NCBI GenBank assembly: GCA_963580455.1
Contig: OY756963.1
Coordinates: forward strand, 24,075,555-24,139,554
DNA from: Euonymus europaeus
Lineage: Eukaryota; Streptophyta; Magnoliopsida; Celastrales; Celastraceae
DNA: 64,000 nucleotides
Direction of reading: 5' to 3'
The notes beneath the pieces were generated by a model. That model was not told where the DNA came from. It did not search any database and worked only from the letters and a program-made list of their open reading frames with translations. Below, in pieces: positions 58,716-64,000 of the stretch. The translations under genes and the position numbers were made by a program. Position 1 is the stretch's first letter. Each line of letters opens with the position of its first letter.

Positions 58716-60801
58716 CTACTGGTTTCTATTCCAACTTTCCCTATATTGAGTCTCCCACATCTCTACTTGTCTCATTGTTCTCTCTTTCTCACCAACAAAG
58801 GCCAGAAGCGCCTCGGGTTCATAGGGAGGAGGCATACTACATGGGGGTGTATCACTAGCAGACTTCACCATCGATTCCTCCATGAATTTCTGCCATACAC
58901 CCACTTGCGAACATGCCATTTTTTCAGAACACACCTCCTCTGCTCCCAGTGGTATTCTCGGCTTATCTTTCAATAGCTTCGCGTATTCGCTCAACAAATG
59001 AAACATGTAATCGTACACGTATTCCATTCTTACATTCTCACTCATAAATTTGCTTCCTGCCTTCCCAATTGCCAGAGCCTGTCGATCAACCAGTGTAAGT
59101 AGATAAAATGCAAAATCAAATGTACTTCTGTATGTATGTATTGTACCTCTTCAGTGTGATTGTTGCCCCATTCGACCGCAAACTTAATGTCTCTGCACTT
59201 GTTGGTAGTCCTAATAGGCCAGTAATGCTGCATTGGCTTCATGCTTCTCATGAAGAAATCAAAGTAACGAGGCTTTATCAGCAGTGTCATGGAATCGCAT
59301 GCTAATATGTATTTCTCGCTCACTGACCATCCCCTTCCTTCTATGTATACTTTGTATCTTCACCCAGATTGTACATGATTGGAAAGTACTCTTTTTAGCA
59401 GTAGACAAGAAGATGAACAGCCCAACTAAAAGCCATCGCAAAATAAATAGCAGGATGGGTGTTTGTTAAAATGCCTGTTCGGGATGGTTAAATCTGACTT
59501 GAGAACTTTTTTCTGTGATGTACATTTGGGAAGGGATTTTTCATTCGTTTCATTAAAAATATGACAAAGAAATCATGGGATTCATGCATGTACCTGTGTG
59601 TGCATTGATCTTCTAGTCTGGAATTCTTGAATCCTTCTTCAGCTTCTTTAAGCCAATCCTGATGGCAAGCCCTTGAGTTATGTCTTTTGAGTCTAAATTC
59701 AATTTTTGCAAATCCATGACTAAGCTATTGATATGTTTGCAGATTTAAGGATGTCCAAGAGACCTTGCCTGCTGATAGAACCGACCATTCCAGTCGTACT
59801 CGTCCGAGACATTGCACTTCATGAGATCAGCCCTTCCACCTACTCTGGCATTTCCTTTCCAGTAAGCGTATGGTACCCTATCCTTCCAATTAATCCTCTT
59901 GTTGCCTTCCTTTATGTCTTCCAACAAGCTTTTCCATGGCCTCACAAAGGTCTCAGCCCTACAAATTATCAACAAGCAATAATGACCAAGAAACATCATC
60001 TCCACAGTAATGAAACACTAGTACTTACCAACCCCAGAAGGTCCAATCAGCATCATCTCCACAGTAATGAAAAATACTAGTAGTCTAGTACTCACCAACC
60101 CCAGAAGGTCCAATCAGGGAAGACAATGCCCAATGAATCATCATCTCCACAGTAATGAAACACTGGCGGCGGCGATGTGGTGTTGGATCCTTGATAGTAG
60201 TCGCGCTTCTTGATCACCGGCCTGTCTTCGCAATAAAACACTAGCTCCAAGTCTGGTAGCATCCCAGGGTACAGCCTTGTGAGCTGCACAATACCCCATA
60301 TGGTGAATAAGTCTCTTGTTTGAAATGCCTTCTTGTACTTCTTCACATGCACTATGCCATCAACAATCACTAGTCTAAAATGTGCAACATCTTGTCCTCC
60401 TTCCAGCATCTCCCTTGATATTCCAGTACGTTTCCATGGCCGTAGATCTTCATGGATCCACCGGAAATACTCGGGACATGTAGTAGCTGATGATTGATTC
60501 AGTTCGAGTCTGGAAGGATAATAGATAGGGCATGCTCTTGTGATATTTCCACTGGAGCAATTTAGTGTATACTCTGTTTTTGTTCTACCAGGTAGACTTG
60601 TATTGGAAACAAAACATTCTGTTTTAACATACTGCAACAAGAAAAACAGATAATTAAACAAAAACAAACTAGTTTTTAGTACTAATCTCTGACATATCAT
60701 TACAGAAAACCTACAGCATCAATCCAGAAAATAACGAGGACACCGATGAAGAGACTGGTGAAGAACAACAGAACAATCGTTATGCTTGATCTCGTCTTCA
60801 T
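58716..60801 (-). CDS. GT90/rumi-like O-glucosyltransferase (CAP10, DUF821)
   Basis: Six exons on the minus strand give 483 residues: 60801-60715, 60631-60096, 59958-59769, 59658-59594, 59357-59147 and 59078-58716. One N-terminal membrane anchor (about 6-27) gives a type II ER/Golgi protein. The lumenal CAP10 domain has CPEYFRWIHEDLRPW, HFRLVIVDGIVHV, PGMLPDLELVFYCEDRPVI, DWTFWGWAE, WKDRVPYAYWKGN, YIEGRGWSVSEKYILACDSM and HYWPIR. These are the conserved steps of plant members of the family related to animal Rumi/POGLUT, which add glucose to Ser. The plant acceptor is not known to me. Intron 3 (59768-59659) has a GC donor (CAG|GCAAGG). The exon 2 end with its donor is copied twice more inside intron 2. 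Both features are unusual but leave a complete frame. Confidence 0.92.
59994..60165. repeat. Triplicated exon-end/splice-donor segment in the GT90 gene
   Basis: CATCATCTCCACAGTAATGA begins at 59994, at 60051 and, as the exon copy, near 60138. The first two copies run into CAACCCCAGAAGGTCCAATC, and that same block in the second copy also forms the functional exon end. Each extra copy lacks the 20-odd exon bases between these two blocks. A second consensus donor, GGTTG|GTAAGT, therefore exists at 60029/60028 in the intron. Confidence 0.85.
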
Positions 60802-61401
60802 GAACAGATGCAGATCAAGAACTTCAAGAATGATGGTATTCTCATAAAGGGAAGAATTCTAGATTGACTTATATTCTAGCTTCTGTAGACATTTATTTGT
60901 CAAAGTAGATATAATTTGAAGATAATGGAAGAATGTATATCAGCACTTCATAGATAGTTGATTCCCAATAAGTCGTCATGATGCCTAGTTACCTACTCTC
61001 CATTTATAGAATTTAATTAATGAAAGTGATATATCAACTAAGAAAATTAAGTTGAATTGCATTATCGTCAACAGTTTACTTAAACTGATTAATCAATGCT
61101 CACGTTCGAAGTTTGAGCAAGTCATAGATTCTGATTAGATAAATAGAAAGAAAACCAAGAAGTGCCGAGTCGTGAGACATTATAAGGTCTGCCTTTCCGA
61201 GTTTTATTTCTATTTCTTGTAGCTACGTGGGACTAATGAACTTAAGTAGTGTTAAAATAAGTACCTCTACTTTTAATTCGTCAAATCGATCCAAATGCCT
61301 GAGATTAAACCGGATTTAAGATTTTGGGTTTTTAGTGTTTTAGGGTTCAATGGGTTGATATCTGTTAATAATCACTGATCATATAATAGTTTGCAGCTCA
61401 T
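60802..61401. other. Upstream region of the GT90 gene
   Basis: This is the promoter side of the minus-strand gene. It is AT-rich with no supported coding sequence. It ends at the target duplication of the next insertion. Confidence 0.5.
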
Positions 61402-61414
61402 ACCTCCATACGAT

Positions 61415-61959
61415 TTTTTTATTTTTTTTGAAGGGATAAAATTAAGTATTTTATTCCATATCATGAAATGTTAAACCTAACATCATCGAAATGGCTTAGT
61501 AATTTACAAACCCTCGTAAAGGAATTATAAGGAGAAAACAAACTACGAATAAATATTAAAAAAATAAAATAAAACTAAATCAGGTCACATCGAAATGTAC
61601 ACGTTACATTACATCAATAAAAACCCGGACATACTAAACATAAATGAACGAGTCAAAAACAACACAAATTGAAACTACTGCATAGATCTCACATAGATTT
61701 GAAAATTTTCAGTACTAAAAAACAACTATGACGCCGAACCACACCAAAAATACTGATTATCCCGACAGATGGAGATGTAAAATCGGAGGATAAAATCCCT
61801 GCAAAAATCCTTATTCAAACAAAAACATATAAGAAATTAAAACCAGATCTGCCATGGGAGGAGGGGGCTGGAGCAAGAGGCTGCACGCCGGCACCCAACC
61901 CCCTAGGGTTTTCATGCAAAAAGGAGGAGTTTCGGCGAGAGAGAGCAGTTACTACTCTC
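61415..61959 (-). mobile_element. Short non-LTR retroelement, minus orientation, 13 bp target-site duplication
   Basis: ACCTCCATACGAT occurs at 61402-61414 and at 61960-61972. The insert begins (plus strand) with a T run interrupted once, which is a poly(A) tail on the minus strand, followed by about 540 bases. The minus-strand 5' part is GC-rich with CTCTCTCTCGCCGAAACTCC and AAAACCCTAGGGGGTTGG. No reverse transcriptase is present, so the copy is non-autonomous or internally deleted. Confidence 0.85.
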
Positions 61960-62372
61960 ACCTCCATACGATATTACTCGACAATAAAACCCTAATATTT
62001 ATTATTATTTAATCCATCTCATTTGGTCAATGGTTATTTTGTTATGCATAATCTAGAACTAATTCTGGCGATACTAGACCCAATAGTAATTTTAATTGGG
62101 AAGAGAAAATGATGTTATCGCGGTTGCTCTTAGCATGGAATCCCTTAGGAATTTGTTCAACGAGCAGTGCTAGGCCTCGTGGGCTGGGTTTGTTTCCTGA
62201 CCTGGTCCATGACAGACAAGCAAACAATAAGTTTCACATGTCTCTTTTTCTACAACTTCATTCTTGTGCATATATTAACATAAATTCATGGCTCCGACCT
62301 TGTATACAAGAAGAATCAATGTCATGTATAGACAACTGTTAGAACAAGAAAAATCAATATATATATATATAG

Positions 62373-62525
62373 TGATTTTCCAGTGCAGGATCCGCACATA
62401 AAATTTGGTGCGGGATACTGCACTCGCTGTTGGATTGGTGTGGATGCGAGCCAACATGTGATGGGCTCTGCACCCACACTCAATCCAAAGGTGTACATGT
62501 GTCGTATCTCGCAGTGGAAAATTCC
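62373..62525. mobile_element. Short palindromic MITE (~153 bp)
   Basis: The left end TGATTTTCCAGTGCAGGATC and the right end GATxxGCAGTGGAAAATTCC-type text (CTCGCAGTGGAAAATTCCC) are imperfect inverted repeats. The internal GATTGGTGTGGATGCG and CACCCACACTCAATCC also face each other. The element could fold into one long hairpin. Confidence 0.6.
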
Positions 62526-63276
62526 CGTATTTATATCTGTATGACTGTATATATATTTTAGTTCTAAAGATATCTAGAAGAAGAATCAGTCATGTTAAAT
62601 TTTCGAGGTGCAGTCCTCTATATATATTAAAATGAAAGAATCAATGTCTCTATCATGAATATTCTTTGTCTGTGGCGGTAGCAGAGGGATCGGCCGAGAG
62701 CTTTATAATAATCATATATATAATGTAAAATTCGCCGCTGTAAACGGTTAATTGTTAACCAAAAAAAAATAAAATTACAAGCCTAATGGCCCCATATAAG
62801 AAAAAAAATTATTCACACACATTCACCATTTTTTTTTAATTATTGTACATAATAGACAAAAATAATAATTATTAGAGGTGTGTATAAATTTTCAAAATTA
62901 AAGGATTTTTTTAAAAAATGTAAAAAACGTTATACAGATAATAAGTCATGAGGGGAGATTGGTGTGTAGAGTACATGATGGGTGTTATAGAGTTTGGAGG
63001 AAATTTGGCGAGCCAAGGTGGTGTATGGAGTCGAACAAATGAGTGTATTTGGAGGCTATTAAATTTTTATTGGGGAAAGATTTTAAGACAGCAAAGTTTT
63101 GGACCTAAATCAAAGAACGTTCCATAAAACATAGAGATCTCTTATAGAATAAGCTTAATTACTTAATTAAGCCATCGATCATGAGTAATCTGTGTCCCAA
63201 AACATTTAATTAAGTAAAATATAAAATGAAGCTTTGGATTCGATACAAACATAATTAATTTGCATTAATGTTCGGT
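62526..63276. other. AT-rich spacer and promoter of the RNase gene
   Basis: No coding sequence is seen. The right part is the promoter of the RNase T2 gene. Confidence 0.5.
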
Positions 63277-63284
63277 TATAAATA
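63277..63284 (+). promoter_or_regulatory. TATA box of the RNase T2 gene
   Basis: TATAAATA lies 77 bases before the start codon at 63354, at a normal distance for a short plant leader. Confidence 0.75.
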
Positions 63285-63353
63285 GATCCTCTGTGTATCC
63301 AGGCAAGGCAGGATCAAGTCTTGGGTTTGTGCGTGCTTCTTGTTTGTTGAAAA

Positions 63354-63662
63354 ATGAGGAGCAAATTCTCTCTTGGCAGCAGAATTACTGGCATTTTCAC
63401 GGTCACGATTATCCTTTTGGCATACGATGGAGGGGCAGCATCATCTGGGCCATATCAATTCCTAGAACTCGTTTTCCAGTGGCCCAAATCATATTGTACC
63501 TCCGACAAGATGTTGGAAAAATCATATCATTGTGAAACGCCTATCTTAGATTATTTTACCATCCTCAGCCTTCGACCGATGTATTTAACAGGTGAGACTG
63601 TTCCTCCATACAACAGAACCGGATGCACTCAAATTGAGCCAAAGTCGGCAAGCGTAATAACG
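63354..63662 (+). CDS. S-type (class III) RNase T2, first exon only, altered catalytic block
   Basis: The first exon encodes 103 residues, ends at ATAACG|GTGAGT, and the rest lies beyond the window. A signal peptide (about 1-30) precedes FLELVFQWPKSYC, which fits the first conserved block of S-RNases and S-like RNases (Q-W-P-x-x-Y-C). The intron position after this region agrees with the single intron of S-lineage RNases. The second block, normally FTIHGLWP with the catalytic His, reads FTILSLRP (63558-63581). His is Leu, Gly is Ser and Trp is Arg. The following PPYNRTGC resembles the Asn-Cys stretch after that block, with an N-glycosylation site (NRT). The frame is otherwise open. It may be a catalytically dead paralogue or an early pseudogene. 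The second catalytic His would be in the missing exon. Confidence 0.8.
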
Positions 63663-64000
63663 GTGAGTATCTATATTTGTATCATTTATAATATTTTATG
63701 TATACATTGAAGAATTTGAGGGGGTTAGAAGAAGGGGGTGAGAGAGGTTTGGTCAAATCCAATTTACTTGAGATATCATTCGATTTGATTTTCCGCTACA
63801 AGATCAAGACTTGCATGATTGTATCCTTAAAAGAGACTTCAAGTGTTTTAGATTGAAGTTCGTCTTATAAACCACATTATTTCACTCTCACCAGGAGAGA
63901 TGTGAAACTTTTATTTAAATTTTTGTGACTTTATATTTTATAATTATTAGCTTAGCCTTTTTTTTTCTTCCTCTTTTTGCTCATGGCTTGTAAGAATGTT
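63663..64000 (+). other. Intron 1 of the RNase T2 gene (continues past the window)
   Basis: It starts with a GTGAGT donor. No acceptor followed by an RNase-like frame is seen before the end of the window, so the intron is at least 338 bases. Confidence 0.6.

Noticed and set aside
63354..64000. Possibility that the window reaches a self-incompatibility S-locus
   Set aside because: The RNase is S-type, but no S-locus F-box gene is visible and the catalytic block is altered. The data do not support an S-locus claim.

Overview
This is nuclear DNA from a flowering plant, almost certainly a eudicot. Genes are split by short GT-AG introns, intergenic DNA is AT-rich, and plant-only families are present (arabinogalactan peptide, AHL, MCTP, GH3, S-type RNase T2, plant MLKL). 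The transposable elements are also typical of plants: hAT- and 'GTGTTTGGATTGAG'-type MITEs, Au-like SINEs, LINE remnants and a MULE. I cannot name the species.

Layout, left to right. A glucose-6-phosphate 1-epimerase-like gene (1289-4958, +) is followed by a 2.7 kb terminal-inverted-repeat element with internal repeat arrays (5684-8424) and a small MITE. Next comes an NHL/LEA2 membrane protein (9489-10217, +), then three nested or adjacent MITE and duplication units (11634-12908). A plant MLKL-type pseudokinase (14073-16617, -) and a 71-residue GPI-anchored arabinogalactan peptide (18200-18530, +) follow. Two mitochondrial carriers lie head to tail on the minus strand: an MTM1-like carrier (19542-23911) and an ADNT1-like adenine nucleotide carrier (25827-32643). 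Their introns hold SINEs and tandem duplications.

From about 33 to 44 kb the window is mainly mobile DNA. It holds a non-LTR insertion with an 18 bp target duplication (33080-33799) and a 4.4 kb MULE (about 35996-40367) whose broken gene joined a FAR1-like transposase to a C-terminal OTU cysteine protease. Beyond these lie two captured or decayed gene fragments (U-box and JAR1-type GH3) and a SINE-like insertion.

From 44 kb onward come an AHL DNA-binding protein (45534-48843, +), a relic of a ripening-related/kiwellin-type gene (49540-49743, -), a 1009-residue MCTP tethering protein (50522-53551, -), a LINE 3' remnant (57300-58284, -), a GT90/rumi-like O-glucosyltransferase (58716-60801, -), another short non-LTR insertion (61415-61959) and the first exon of an S-type RNase T2 gene that runs off the right edge (63354-63662, +).

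The genes do not form a pathway; they are neighbours as is usual in plant chromosomes. The most notable observations are: an MLKL-like gene with all three catalytic kinase motifs altered; the transposase-OTU fusion; an RNase T2 whose conserved catalytic block is changed; a GC-AG intron plus a triplicated splice-donor segment in the GT90 gene; and several insertions with readable target-site duplications. All exon models were read by eye from splice consensus and reading frame, without transcript evidence.
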